A stretch of DNA of 52,985 nt from a virus (IMGVR_UViG_3300030099_007681:1-52985), one strand, 5' to 3'. Shown: positions 15,873-23,989, counted from the first letter of the stretch. Notes: generated from the sequence alone by a model not told the origin. A program made the numbers and translations.

Positions 15873-17735
15873 ATGGCATATAACAGCAATAAGGGCAATC
15901 AACATATGGGCGACGTCCAGTACGAGGGCGACCCAAATGATGTTCAAATTGATTTTGAGAATGATTTTGTAGCAATAAAGACAAACGGATCACAGCGCCT
16001 CATTGTGTCTGGTTCTGCGATCACAGCATCTGTAGATGTATCTGGCTCTGGCGCGCTTATGGTAGGCGGTAAATTGACCGCCGGTAATAGTAAATTAACT
16101 TTTGATGGTACTACTGTTGTTTTGACTGGGTCATTACAGCAAATTAGCGGCGACGACGGTAAAATAAGGTTTATTGTTAATGAGATGACCGATGCCTTTT
16201 CAATCCTATCGCCGGATGAGACCTACACCGCGTATCGATTTGACGGCGACGGAGTTGATCACTATTTTAATGGCCCAACAAGATTTGGCGCCAACACCGG
16301 TGCTCCAACCCACACAGTTTCTGTAACTGGTCACGTTTCTGCTTCGATCGGTGTTACTAGTTCAGGCTTTCATACTTTAACTACCGTCATAGATGGAACG
16401 CACGTATCTAGCTCTCTTAATATTTCAGGTTCTAAGTTTTATGGCGATGGCTCAACACTATCAGGCTTGCCGTCAGATCCGGCCATTACGGCTCTGAATA
16501 ATGCCGGTGCCAATAGAATTATCACTTCTGATGGCGGCACGGCAGCATCTGCTGAACCAAACTTAACATTTAATGGAAGCACCCTCGCAGCTACAGGACA
16601 TATATCCGCATCGTTGGGAGTAAGCGGCTCTTCACTGCATGTTGGTCGCGGCTTAGGTACTACCGGCACTGTTATTGATTCCACTCACGTATCTAGCTCT
16701 CTTAATATTTCCGGTTCTAAATTCTATGGCGCCGGTGTATTCATTGCCGGCAACATGTCTGCATCGTTGGGAGTAAGCGGTTCTTCACTGCATATTGGTC
16801 GCGGCTTAGGTACTACCGGCACTGTTATTGATTCCACTCACGTATCTAGCTCTCTTAACATTTCAGGAGCTGCTTTTTTTGCTAATGGTGTTGAACTGTT
16901 GCGACCTGCGATTGAAGTATACGATGACTCAGGCAACAATAGAATTATTACATCAATTGATTCTGTTGCCGTTAAGGGAGAACCAAACCTGACTTTTGAT
17001 GGCTCCAGACTATCTGTTACTGGACAAGTTTCTGCGTCTTTAGGAGTTACTGGTTCTGATTTGGCATTAATTAGTAACACTCCTAAAGTTTTTTACTCTA
17101 GTAGTGCCGGCACGCCACTAGGGTTTGTAGGCTACAATACTTCTGATAATTTAGTACTTCAGAATGATGTTAACAACAAACACATCGTTTTTAAAGCTAA
17201 TGACAATGGCGTAACTAGAGAGGGGCTCCGTTTGAACGGAGCAGTCCCAGAAGTTGTAATTAATGAATCAGCAGAATCATTAATTAATTTTAGAGTAGAA
17301 TCTGCCACAAACACACACATGCTTTATGTGACTGGCTCTGGAAAAGTTGGTATTGGGACTAGCTCACCTTCGCACACACTAGAGGCAACTGGCTCATTTT
17401 TAATAAGTGGCTCAACTCACTCAAGCTACACTATGCGTAGCACTGGTGGTGGCTATGCTGTGGCATCATCTGATAATGTTGTTATATTTAATAACTCGGG
17501 TGCACAAAATGCCACACTACCTCAAATTACGCTGTCCAACCATGGTGTCCAATACTACATTAAAAATATTGGCTCCGGGACTGTTACATTAACAGGCTCA
17601 TCAGGGTTTGAACAATTTATTGATGGGCAACAAACACTTGCCTTAGAACAGGGTGATGCAGCAAAAGTAATGGGCGTTGCACTTGGTTCTGGTTTTGAGT
17701 GGGCTGTGTTATCATACTATGATAAGTTTGCATAA
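15873..17735 (+). CDS. Fibre-like virion protein with repeats, paralogue 5
   Basis: A 620-residue protein, AGGAG site, start MAYNSNKGNQHMGDVQYEGD. It contains three copies of a unit built from HISASLGVSGSSLHVGRGLG, VIDSTHVSSSLNISGSKFYG and related phrases (about residues 150-330), the S-A-S-x-G-V and S-S-S-L-N-I-S-G style of long trimeric fibres. GKVGIGTSSPSHTLEATGSF (about 490-509) is a widespread fibre/collar phrase preceding a C-terminal tip. The last 100 residues (ATLPQITLSNHGVQYYIKNI, FIDGQQTLALEQGD) form the cassette's shared beta domain. This is the longest member and the best candidate for an elongated host-contact or head fibre. Confidence 0.65.
   Translation: MAYNSNKGNQHMGDVQYEGDPNDVQIDFENDFVAIKTNGSQRLIVSGSAITASVDVSGSGALMVGGKLTAGNSKLTFDGTTVVLTGSLQQISGDDGKIRFIVNEMTDAFSILSPDETYTAYRFDGDGVDHYFNGPTRFGANTGAPTHTVSVTGHVSASIGVTSSGFHTLTTVIDGTHVSSSLNISGSKFYGDGSTLSGLPSDPAITALNNAGANRIITSDGGTAASAEPNLTFNGSTLAATGHISASLGVSGSSLHVGRGLGTTGTVIDSTHVSSSLNISGSKFYGAGVFIAGNMSASLGVSGSSLHIGRGLGTTGTVIDSTHVSSSLNISGAAFFANGVELLRPAIEVYDDSGNNRIITSIDSVAVKGEPNLTFDGSRLSVTGQVSASLGVTGSDLALISNTPKVFYSSSAGTPLGFVGYNTSDNLVLQNDVNNKHIVFKANDNGVTREGLRLNGAVPEVVINESAESLINFRVESATNTHMLYVTGSGKVGIGTSSPSHTLEATGSFLISGSTHSSYTMRSTGGGYAVASSDNVVIFNNSGAQNATLPQITLSNHGVQYYIKNIGSGTVTLTGSSGFEQFIDGQQTLALEQGDAAKVMGVALGSGFEWAVLSYYDKFA
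16325..16868 (+). repeat. Three in-frame repeats in fibre gene 5
   Basis: Copies begin near 16325 (diverged), 16600 and 16753; the last two are nearly identical and 153 bases apart (GCATCGTTGGGAGTAAGCGG at 16608 and GCATCGTTGGGAGTAAGCGG at 16761). All include the phrase CACGTATCTAGCTCTCTTAA. They encode the THVSSSLNISG unit and could recombine with one another. Confidence 0.8.
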
Positions 17736-17768
17736 TGATTTCAAAAATGGACTTTTATAAGTCTTGAC

Positions 17769-17777
17769 ACTATTTAT
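17769..17777 (+). promoter_or_regulatory. Putative late promoter element (ACTATTTAT)
   Basis: Exact match to the proposed late consensus, 32 bases before the scaffold ATG at 17810. A TTGACA at 17764-17769 overlaps it, but no sigma70 -10 box stands at the correct distance, so the TTGACA is probably chance. Confidence 0.55.
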
Positions 17778-17809
17778 TTTGAACATTTCTCACTTTAGGA
17801 GCCCTATTA

Positions 17810-18871
17810 ATGTCAAGCTTACTGAAAGAAGCAATCGTGGATGCCAAGGCATTACGCGAGACTGCGCTAAAAAACGCCGAAACTTCTGTTATTGAAAAAT
17901 ACTCTGAAGAAGTAAAAACAACTTTAGAACAATTATTAGAACAAGAAGAAACAACGGAAGCCAACCCTTCAAATGTGGCCGATAATATACCCCTTGCAGC
18001 AACTGATGATTTATCAGAAGAAGAAGGCGATGTTCCAACTGGGATGCAAGAGAGCGGAGAAGACGTGCCAGTTAATATTGATCTTGATGCGCTTCAAGAA
18101 GCCGTTGCCGCATTGGAAAGCGAACTTAGTGAAGATGAAGAAATTGAGCTTAGTGAAGATGAAGAAATTGAGTTGACTGAAGAAGATTTAGCTTCTATTC
18201 TTTCTGAGGATGATGAAGACTTGAACGAAGAAGAAGATAAAGAACAAATTGATGAAGCTGATGAGGATGATGACAAAAAAGAAGAAGAAGTTAGTGAAGA
18301 CCTTGATACTGATGCGCTCGTTAGCGCTATCATGGAAAAGCTTACTGTTGACATGGGCGCTGATTTAGCCGGCTGGGCCGGCCGTAGAGAAGAAGATAAG
18401 ATTTATCAAATGGAAAAAGAAATGGCGCATCGGCGCTCTACAGATGTAGAAGAAGAAATGAAAGATTTAAAGAAAGCACAAGAAGAGTTAGTTTTTGAAA
18501 ATAAACAACTTACTAAAAAGCTTTCACAATACGAGGGAGCACTGGGAGAATTGCAAGAAAACTTGCAAGATGTAAACCTTTCAAACGCTCGCTTGTTATA
18601 TACGAACCGTGTACTTAGGAATACCTCCTTTAATGAGCGACAAAAACAAAAGATTGTCGAAGCAATTTCTAATGCTGGTTCTGTAACTGAAGCACGCACT
18701 ATTTTTGAGACGCTTCAAAGCACAGTGGAGGCTAAGCCAAAGCAAAGCCCACAATCGCTGAGCGAGGCAATCAGTAATAAACGTTCGTCAGTTATACGTG
18801 CTTCTCGCCAAGAGAGCACACCATCCGATCCTTTACAAGATAGGATGAAAAGACTAGCAGGTATCAAATAG
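17810..18871 (+). CDS. 22: Prohead scaffold/core protein (T4 gp22-like)
   Basis: A 353-residue acidic, helical protein directly upstream of the major capsid gene, the position of T4 gp22. A helical start (MSSLLKEAIVDAKALRETAL) is followed by a very acidic tract (about residues 60-170) that includes a tandem ELSEDEEI repeat. Next come a GADLAGWAGRREEDKIYQME segment (about 182-201), a coiled coil (about 210-265) and a basic C-terminus ending DRMKRLAGIK. Abundant I/L-x-E sites suit destruction by the gp21 protease during maturation. It assembles the inner core on which gp23 polymerises and is removed before packaging. A late-type element and AGGAG site precede it. Confidence 0.85.
   Translation: MSSLLKEAIVDAKALRETALKNAETSVIEKYSEEVKTTLEQLLEQEETTEANPSNVADNIPLAATDDLSEEEGDVPTGMQESGEDVPVNIDLDALQEAVAALESELSEDEEIELSEDEEIELTEEDLASILSEDDEDLNEEEDKEQIDEADEDDDKKEEEVSEDLDTDALVSAIMEKLTVDMGADLAGWAGRREEDKIYQMEKEMAHRRSTDVEEEMKDLKKAQEELVFENKQLTKKLSQYEGALGELQENLQDVNLSNARLLYTNRVLRNTSFNERQKQKIVEAISNAGSVTEARTIFETLQSTVEAKPKQSPQSLSEAISNKRSSVIRASRQESTPSDPLQDRMKRLAGIK
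18125..18172 (+). repeat. 24-bp exact tandem duplication in the scaffold gene
   Basis: Two identical 24-base units (beginning CTTAGTGAAGATGAAGAAAT) at 18125-18148 and 18149-18172 encode LSEDEEIE twice; a degenerate third unit follows. It looks like a recent slippage event in the acidic tract. Confidence 0.85.
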
Positions 18872-18873
18872 AT

Positions 18874-18882
18874 ACTAATAAT
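18874..18882 (+). promoter_or_regulatory. Weak match to the putative late promoter element
   Basis: ACTAATAAT lies 22 bases before the capsid ATG at 18905, within the 33-base gap after the scaffold gene. It shares the ACTA start and AT-rich body of ACTATTTAT with two differences. Strong separate transcription of the capsid gene would make sense, but the match is weak. Confidence 0.3.
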
Positions 18883-18904
18883 ATATTAAAGGAGAAATTA
18901 TAAA

Positions 18905-20752
18905 ATGGCTGGTATTATTGAAAGACTCACAGAAGGTGTAGTCAATCGTGATATGCGTGCTGAAGGTTCCGCTCTTCTTTCCAAGTGGGAAAAGACCGGT
19001 CTTCTTGAGGGAATTGATTCTGACCGACAGAGGCAATCTATGGCGCGCTTGCTTGAAAACCAAGCAAAAGAATTACTCCGCGAGAGCAGCAGCATGTCTG
19101 CTGGTGATGTTGAGGGCTTTGCTGCCGTCGCGTTCCCAATCGTTCGTCGCGTATTCGCAGGCTTGATCGCTAACGATCTTGTTTCTGTTCAACCAATGAG
19201 CCTCCCTAGTGGACTCATTTTCTTCCTGGACTTCGTGTTCTCGGGAGACCGCGGCGATGGCACAACTGAGCCCAGACGTATGGGTAACAATGCTGATAAG
19301 TCAGTATACGGTACCGATCAGGTTGGTAGCCAGATCACTGGTGGCGTTGATCTTGTTGGTGCAACAAGCCCTGGGTCACTTTCGGGCCCTCGCAACTCTG
19401 CGCGCGGTTATGCTTATGCTTCGCCCACTGGCTCCAACGACATTGCTGTCGGCAACGGGCGCCTCGTGGCTTCGTTTGCTATTACAGCATCAATGCAAGA
19501 CTCAGATAAGAAGCTGATTGATTACGATCCAGACATTCTTGCAAAGTCTACTGATAACGGTACTGCAACTCACGCAGCTCTCGTTATTGAAATCTCATCT
19601 AGTGCTTTCAACTCAAATATAGACTTGTATAACTTATCTGCAATCAGTGCTTCTGCTGGTTGTGCTACTTTTGGTGGTGCTTTGGTTCAAACGCCACTTC
19701 TCGGTAACACTCGTCGTCTGACCAAGCGTGTTCCGGCTGAAGATACAGATCTATTTAAGCGTGGAAACGCTGCAGCGACTGAAGCAATTCGACTTGTCGT
19801 TGTTGGTAGAACTGGTTCTTCTACTGATGAAGTTCGTACCTCTGGAAATTCCGAAATCCTCCGAGGCGCGGCACTTGAAGGTGCTGAAGGCGTTATCTTC
19901 CCACTTACCGACAAGCTTCAAGCTTCCGATGCGCTCGGTTCTATTGTGGGTGCTACTGATTGGGGACTTGAGGGTGCAACTAATATCCCTGAAATCGATA
20001 TCAAGGTTGACAGCATTGCTGTTACCGCTCAAACCAAGAAGCTTAAGGCTAAGTGGACTCCGGAGTTAGGTCAAGACCTTAACGCCTACCATAACCTTGA
20101 TGCCGAAGTTGAGTTGACTTCGATTCTCTCGGAGCAAATTGCCCTTGAAATCGACCGCGAAATCCTTGCAGACCTTGTCAACGAAGCAACTGCTGACACT
20201 CGCTATTGGGCTCGTGCTCCAGGTCTCTTTGTAGATTCCAACGGTGCCGAGATTGGTGCTTCTACTAAGGCTCCTGATTTCACTGGTACTGTTAGTGAGT
20301 GGTATGAAACTCTCGTTGAAACTATCAATGATGTTTCTGCACAAATTCACCGCAAAACTCTGCGTGGTGGTGCTAACTTTGTTGTCTGCGGACCTGAAGT
20401 TGCCAACATCCTTGAGTTTACTGCCGGTTTCCGTGCCTCTGTCACTCACGATGACGAGACAGGTTCTATCGGTGCGGTACAAGTAGGCTCGCTGAGCAAG
20501 AAGTTTGATGTCATTGTTGACCCATACTTCCTTCGCAACGTGTTGCTTGTTGGACGTCGCGGTAACTCTTTCCTTGAAAGCGGTTACGTGTATGCGCCAT
20601 ATGTACCACTGCAAACTACTCCTACAATCTTCGGACCTGAAGACTTCGTACCACGTAAGGGTGTCATGACCCGTTACGCGAAGAAGATGGTTCGTCCAGA
20701 TATGTACGGATTAGTCATTGTACGTGGCCTCTTGGGCGAATCTGGCAGCTGA
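18905..20752 (+). CDS. 23: Major capsid protein (T4 gp23-like)
   Basis: A 615-residue HK97-fold capsid protein of the T4 type. The N-terminus MAGIIERLTEGVVNRDMRAE and a delta domain rich in helix lead to a predicted gp21 cleavage site at LLRE-SSS (after residue 60, close to the T4 site after residue 65). AFPIVRRVFAGLIANDLVSV (about 77-96) followed by QPMSLPSGLIFFLDF is the family signature. The C-terminal part has LRGGANFVVCGPEVANILE and the terminal KKMVRPDMYGLVIVRGLLGE. Codons are biased to C-ending forms more than in neighbours, consistent with very high expression. A strong terminator follows the gene. Confidence 0.96.
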   Translation: MAGIIERLTEGVVNRDMRAEGSALLSKWEKTGLLEGIDSDRQRQSMARLLENQAKELLRESSSMSAGDVEGFAAVAFPIVRRVFAGLIANDLVSVQPMSLPSGLIFFLDFVFSGDRGDGTTEPRRMGNNADKSVYGTDQVGSQITGGVDLVGATSPGSLSGPRNSARGYAYASPTGSNDIAVGNGRLVASFAITASMQDSDKKLIDYDPDILAKSTDNGTATHAALVIEISSSAFNSNIDLYNLSAISASAGCATFGGALVQTPLLGNTRRLTKRVPAEDTDLFKRGNAAATEAIRLVVVGRTGSSTDEVRTSGNSEILRGAALEGAEGVIFPLTDKLQASDALGSIVGATDWGLEGATNIPEIDIKVDSIAVTAQTKKLKAKWTPELGQDLNAYHNLDAEVELTSILSEQIALEIDREILADLVNEATADTRYWARAPGLFVDSNGAEIGASTKAPDFTGTVSEWYETLVETINDVSAQIHRKTLRGGANFVVCGPEVANILEFTAGFRASVTHDDETGSIGAVQVGSLSKKFDVIVDPYFLRNVLLVGRRGNSFLESGYVYAPYVPLQTTPTIFGPEDFVPRKGVMTRYAKKMVRPDMYGLVIVRGLLGESGS

Positions 20753-20772
20753 TAGCTGGATAGTCCACAATT

Positions 20773-20811
20773 AAAAACCTCCCTTGTTATTCAAGGGGGG
20801 TTTTTGTTTTT
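20773..20811 (+). terminator. Strong Rho-independent terminator after the capsid gene
   Basis: AAAAACCTCCCTTG (20773-20786) pairs with CAAGGGGGGTTTTT (20792-20805) over 14 positions with one G-U pair and a five-base loop; a T-rich tract continues to about 20811. It isolates the abundant capsid transcript from the neck genes. Confidence 0.92.
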
Positions 20812-20839
20812 TAAGGTAAAAACTTTAAAATATCGATCC

Positions 20840-20869
20840 CTCAAAATTTTTCGCCGGCAATTTTTTGAG
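20840..20869 (+). terminator. Possible second hairpin/terminator in the capsid-neck gap
   Basis: CTCAAAA (20840-20846) and TTTTGAG (20863-20869) form an inverted repeat around a GCCGGC-containing loop, followed by ATTTTCGTTTTTTAG. The stem is AT-rich and weak. It may back up the preceding terminator or be incidental. Confidence 0.35.
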
Positions 20870-20892
20870 ATTTTCGTTTTTTAGTTTTTTGT

Positions 20893-20901
20893 ACTATTTA
20901 T
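20893..20901 (+). promoter_or_regulatory. Putative late promoter element (ACTATTTAT)
   Basis: Exact consensus match 28 bases before the ATG at 20930, placed directly after the terminator region, where a new promoter is required. Confidence 0.55.
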
Positions 20902-20929
20902 TACAACACCAATACATAGGAGAATTGTC

Positions 20930-21154
20930 ATGGGTAAAAAATGGAAAAAGATTTGGCTTTATCGTAAGAAAAATGAAAAAGCTGTAGCTGCTGAAGAAAA
21001 ACCAGTTGTAGTTGAAACAAAAACATCATCTACTGAGTCAGAGTCAACCGACGCTAAGGCTAAAACATTACCAAAGAAATCAGCGACAAAAGCACAATCA
21101 AAGTCTGTTGTCAAAGAAAAAACAAAAACAAAAAAAGCTTCTTCTAAAAAGTAA
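20930..21154 (+). CDS. Small lysine-rich protein after the capsid gene
   Basis: A 74-residue, strongly basic protein with a good AGGAG site. The first 15 residues are MGKKWKKIWLYRKKN; the remainder is a low-complexity Lys/Ser/Thr/Ala tail resembling histone-H1 or DNA-condensing tails (PKKSATKAQSKS, TKTKKASSKK). It is a single-gene transcription unit, bounded by a late-type element before and a terminator after, which implies a distinct expression level. It could be packaged with or bind DNA, or associate with the acidic scaffold. No family is recognised. Confidence 0.55.
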   Translation: MGKKWKKIWLYRKKNEKAVAAEEKPVVVETKTSSTESESTDAKAKTLPKKSATKAQSKSVVKEKTKTKKASSKK

Positions 21155-21178
21155 ATTATAAATTAGTATACTTATTAT

Positions 21179-21215
21179 AATCCCCCTGTACGTCTTAGGG
21201 GGATTTTGTTTTTCG
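21179..21215 (+). terminator. Rho-independent terminator
   Basis: AATCCCCCT (21179-21187) pairs with AGGGGGATT (21197-21205) around a nine-base loop and is followed by TTGTTTTTCG. It ends the transcript of the small lysine-rich gene. Confidence 0.88.
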
Positions 21216-21219
21216 TTTT

Positions 21220-21228
21220 ACTATTTAT
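21220..21228 (+). promoter_or_regulatory. Putative late promoter element (ACTATTTAT)
   Basis: Exact consensus match 18 bases before the neck gene ATG at 21247, placed immediately after a terminator. It starts the operon for neck completion proteins. Confidence 0.55.
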
Positions 21229-21246
21229 GTTAGGAGGCGAAAATGA

Positions 21247-22515
21247 ATGCCAACAAACCTTTCTCCAAGATCACAAACAAGCGCAATTGTGCTAACTTCT
21301 ACAGGCAGCACCGATTTGGTTGCTGCAGCCTGTCCTATAGGGACATACACCGGGTCAGCTGATTTTATTAGCGGCGCATCCGCTCAAGTTTCATATGTTT
21401 TTAAAAAATTGGGCGGTGATGTAGTAGATATTGAAATAACACCGGACAATGTTTATGCTTCATATGAAGAAGCTGTCCTTGAGTATTCTTACATTGTTAA
21501 CATGCATCAAGGTAAAAATGTTCTCTCAACTGTTTTAGGTTCACCAACCGGAACATTTGATCACCAAGGTGCTTTAAAATCAGGACCTTCAGGTAGTAAT
21601 ACTAAATATCCAAGATTTAGTTTGGGCTATTCCCAGCGCGTCGGCGATGGAGCTGCAACAGCTGCTGGGTTTGGTGGCATTGTACCTCAGTATTCAGCGT
21701 CTTTTAGAACAGTACAAGACGTGCAGGATTACGATATACAATCTATAATTCAAAGTGCGTCTAATTCTGGTGTTGATCAGGCCGGCCGTAGTGTGGATTA
21801 CGCTGGGAAGGTTGACAACAGTAGAGTAAGAGTTACTAAAGTTTTTTATCGTTCACCACGTGCAATGTGGCGCTTTTATGGCTATTATGGTGGTGTAGGT
21901 GTGGTTGGCAACTATTCAACGTATGGACAATTTGCAGATGACTCTACATTTGAAGTGATTCCAACCTGGCAAAATAAAATGCAAGCGATTATGTATGAAG
22001 ATTCAATTTATACACGCACTTCTCATTATTCATACGAGTTGTTAGATAACCATATTAGATTATACCCAACACCAAGTAATTTTGGTTTTGATCCTACCGA
22101 TGAAATATGGTTTAGATTTTATATTGATTTGCAACCATTTGAAACTGGTTCTTACAACTCTGGCGTTGAGGGTGTGAACAATATCAATACTGTTCCATTT
22201 GATAATATTCCATTTACTAACATAAACTCAATGGGACAACAATGGATTAGAAAATATTCATTAGCACTTTGTAAAGAAATGTTGGGGCAAATCCGCGGCA
22301 AATTTACTACTATGCCCATCCCAGGCGAATCTGTGACATTAAATCATAGTGAATTACTTTCTCAAGCAAAGGAAGAACAACAACAATTAAAAGATAAACT
22401 AATGGAAATGCTCAAAGAAATTGAGTACCCAGAATTAGCTAAGAAAGATCAAGAACTTTCAGATGCGTCTACCAATGTTCTTAAAATTAGTCCTCTTGGG
22501 ATTTATGTGGGGTAA
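21247..22515 (+). CDS. Neck protein, gp13-like
   Basis: A 422-residue structural protein. TTAGGAGG precedes two ATGs (21243 and 21247); only 21247 is in the long frame. The central region is aromatic (SPRAMWRFYGYYGGVGVVGN, about residues 200-219). The C-terminus carries WIRKYSLALCKEMLGQIRGK followed by FTTMPIPGESVTLN and a helical KEEQQQLKDKLMEMLKEIEY, a pattern I associate with the neck or head-completion proteins of marine T4-like phages. It directly precedes gp14- and gp15-like genes, the order of T4 genes 13-14-15. It would close the filled head and form the tail attachment platform. It is longer than T4 gp13, so the assignment is partly positional. Confidence 0.6.
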   Translation: MPTNLSPRSQTSAIVLTSTGSTDLVAAACPIGTYTGSADFISGASAQVSYVFKKLGGDVVDIEITPDNVYASYEEAVLEYSYIVNMHQGKNVLSTVLGSPTGTFDHQGALKSGPSGSNTKYPRFSLGYSQRVGDGAATAAGFGGIVPQYSASFRTVQDVQDYDIQSIIQSASNSGVDQAGRSVDYAGKVDNSRVRVTKVFYRSPRAMWRFYGYYGGVGVVGNYSTYGQFADDSTFEVIPTWQNKMQAIMYEDSIYTRTSHYSYELLDNHIRLYPTPSNFGFDPTDEIWFRFYIDLQPFETGSYNSGVEGVNNINTVPFDNIPFTNINSMGQQWIRKYSLALCKEMLGQIRGKFTTMPIPGESVTLNHSELLSQAKEEQQQLKDKLMEMLKEIEYPELAKKDQELSDASTNVLKISPLGIYVG

Positions 22516-22520
22516 TATAA

Positions 22521-23009
22521 ATGAGTGATCAGTGGAAAAAACCAGATGCACCACCACCCCCGCTTTTTTTAGGTAAAAAAGAGCGAGACCTTGTTAAACA
22601 AGTGAACGACGAGCTTGTTGAAAAGATAATTGGTCAGCAAATTTTGTATTATCCAATTGATATGCAAACCACAAATTTTCATGATATGTACGGCGAAGCT
22701 GTTCAAAAAACTTTTTTGGCGCCAATTCGTGTATATGCGCTCGTCACTTTTAATGAAGAGTCAACAAACTATCTTGAAGGCTTTGGAATTGATAAAATAT
22801 CACAAATTACAGTAAATTTTCATAAAAGACGCTTAGAGGAAGATCAAGACACGTTTGTTCGCGAAGGAGATTTTATTTTATACGGTGATATTTACTATGA
22901 AATTGTGAAATTGTCACAACCAAGAAAATTGTTTGGCCAAGTTGATCAAACATTTGAAATTAGTGCTACTTGTAAACGCGCAAGAAAGGGGTTATTTGAT
23001 GCTTCCTGA
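22521..23009 (+). CDS. 14: Neck protein, gp14-like
   Basis: A 162-residue protein. Conserved-looking segments are KKERDLVKQVNDELVEKIIG (about residues 19-38), QQILYYPIDMQTTNFHDMYG (about 39-58) with EAVQKTF, and a C-terminal FILYGDIYYEIVKL beta stretch. The xERDLVKQVNDELxExIIGQxIxYYxI pattern is characteristic of gp14-type head completion proteins, though this one is shorter than T4 gp14. It follows the gp13-like gene by five bases and overlaps the gp15-like gene by 11. It joins head and tail during assembly. Confidence 0.75.
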   Translation: MSDQWKKPDAPPPPLFLGKKERDLVKQVNDELVEKIIGQQILYYPIDMQTTNFHDMYGEAVQKTFLAPIRVYALVTFNEESTNYLEGFGIDKISQITVNFHKRRLEEDQDTFVREGDFILYGDIYYEIVKLSQPRKLFGQVDQTFEISATCKRARKGLFDAS

Positions 23010-23865
23010 CAACTTTGATTTTGCTTTACTGCCAGAGGGCTCTAGCCAGTACACGCTTGAAGAAATAGGAATGTTTTCATCTACGATTGAAGATATTGAT
23101 TATGTGATTACGTCATGGTTAAAGAAAGACCTTGATCTTTTTTGTAATACGAACGAAGGAAGGGTCCAGGTGCCTGTTTTATGGCAAGTCCCTGAAAGAG
23201 CATATCAAATTAAAAATGAAAAAGATTTACGAGATAGCAATAATACATTAAAACTACCGCTTATCAGTATTGAACGCACAGGAATAGTCAAGGATCCAGA
23301 AAAAAAGGGCTCTTTTCAAGCGCATACATATTCTAAAGATAAAAATGGCAGATCCGGTAGATTTATTATTGCGAAACAAATAGTTCCTGATAAAACACAA
23401 AATTTTGCCATAGCTTCAGGAACTAGAACCAATACAGAGGGGGTACAACAACAATTTTATCCCAGAAATAACAAAAAAATAGTAATTAGAACCTTGTCAA
23501 TTCCAATACCCGTATATATTAACGTGCAATACAAAGTTAAATTGAAAACCGAATATCAACAAAACATGAATGAACTTTTAACTCCGTTTATCAGTCGCAC
23601 CGGCCAAATTAATGCATTTTCACTACGTAGAAACGGTCATATTTACGAAGTATTCATTGACCAAAACTTTACACATAACAATAACTTAGCTAATTTAAAT
23701 GAAGACATTAGAGAATTTAATACTGAAATTACACTAAGAGTTTTAGGCTATTTAATTGGCGAAGGTCCAAATGATGACCGTCCATTAGTGCGTGTTGATG
23801 AAAACGTTGTTGAATATGTTTTTCCAAAAGAATCAACTGTTCCAGACGGTTTTATTGACTTTTAA
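22999..23865 (+). CDS. 15: Tail sheath stabiliser/completion protein (gp15-like)
   Basis: A 288-residue protein. The ATG at 22999 overlaps the gp14-like stop and has AAGGGG upstream, so the longer frame from 22933 is rejected. It shows the gp15 pattern: EGRVQVPVLWQVPERAYQIK (about residues 53-72), LPLISIERTG (about 86-95), then TLSIPIPVYINVQYKVKLKT (about 163-182) and EYQQNMNELLTPFI. T4 gp15 has the same order of RVP..., LPRINL and YELSIFTRYEDDMFQIVEQIL elements. It caps the sheath and tube at the head-proximal end and completes the tail for joining. It ends the neck operon. Confidence 0.78.
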   Translation: MLPDNFDFALLPEGSSQYTLEEIGMFSSTIEDIDYVITSWLKKDLDLFCNTNEGRVQVPVLWQVPERAYQIKNEKDLRDSNNTLKLPLISIERTGIVKDPEKKGSFQAHTYSKDKNGRSGRFIIAKQIVPDKTQNFAIASGTRTNTEGVQQQFYPRNNKKIVIRTLSIPIPVYINVQYKVKLKTEYQQNMNELLTPFISRTGQINAFSLRRNGHIYEVFIDQNFTHNNNLANLNEDIREFNTEITLRVLGYLIGEGPNDDRPLVRVDENVVEYVFPKESTVPDGFIDF

Positions 23866-23928
23866 AACACTTCAGGACATGAACTACTGTTTTTCTTGGT
23901 TCTGTAATATCCTTTTGAAATCCAAAAT

Positions 23929-23937
23929 ACTATTTAA
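23929..23937 (+). promoter_or_regulatory. Putative late promoter element (ACTATTTAA)
   Basis: One mismatch to ACTATTTAT at the last base; 52 bases before the sheath ATG at 23990, further than the other sites. It is the only good match in the 124-base gap after the gp15-like gene, which contains no ORF. Confidence 0.4.
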
Positions 23938-23989
23938 AGTATGATTGATGACATCAATTAATACAAAATTGTAAAGAGGGTTTTATAAC

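Noticed and set aside
16325-16868. Regularly spaced repeats that might suggest a CRISPR array or regulatory repeat
   Set aside because: The repeats are over 100 bp, stay in the reading frame and encode a fibre motif; there are no unique spacers of uniform length.
17764-17787. TTGACA upstream of the scaffold gene as a sigma70 promoter
   Set aside because: No acceptable -10 box lies 15-19 bases downstream; the overlapping ACTATTTAT element explains the site better.
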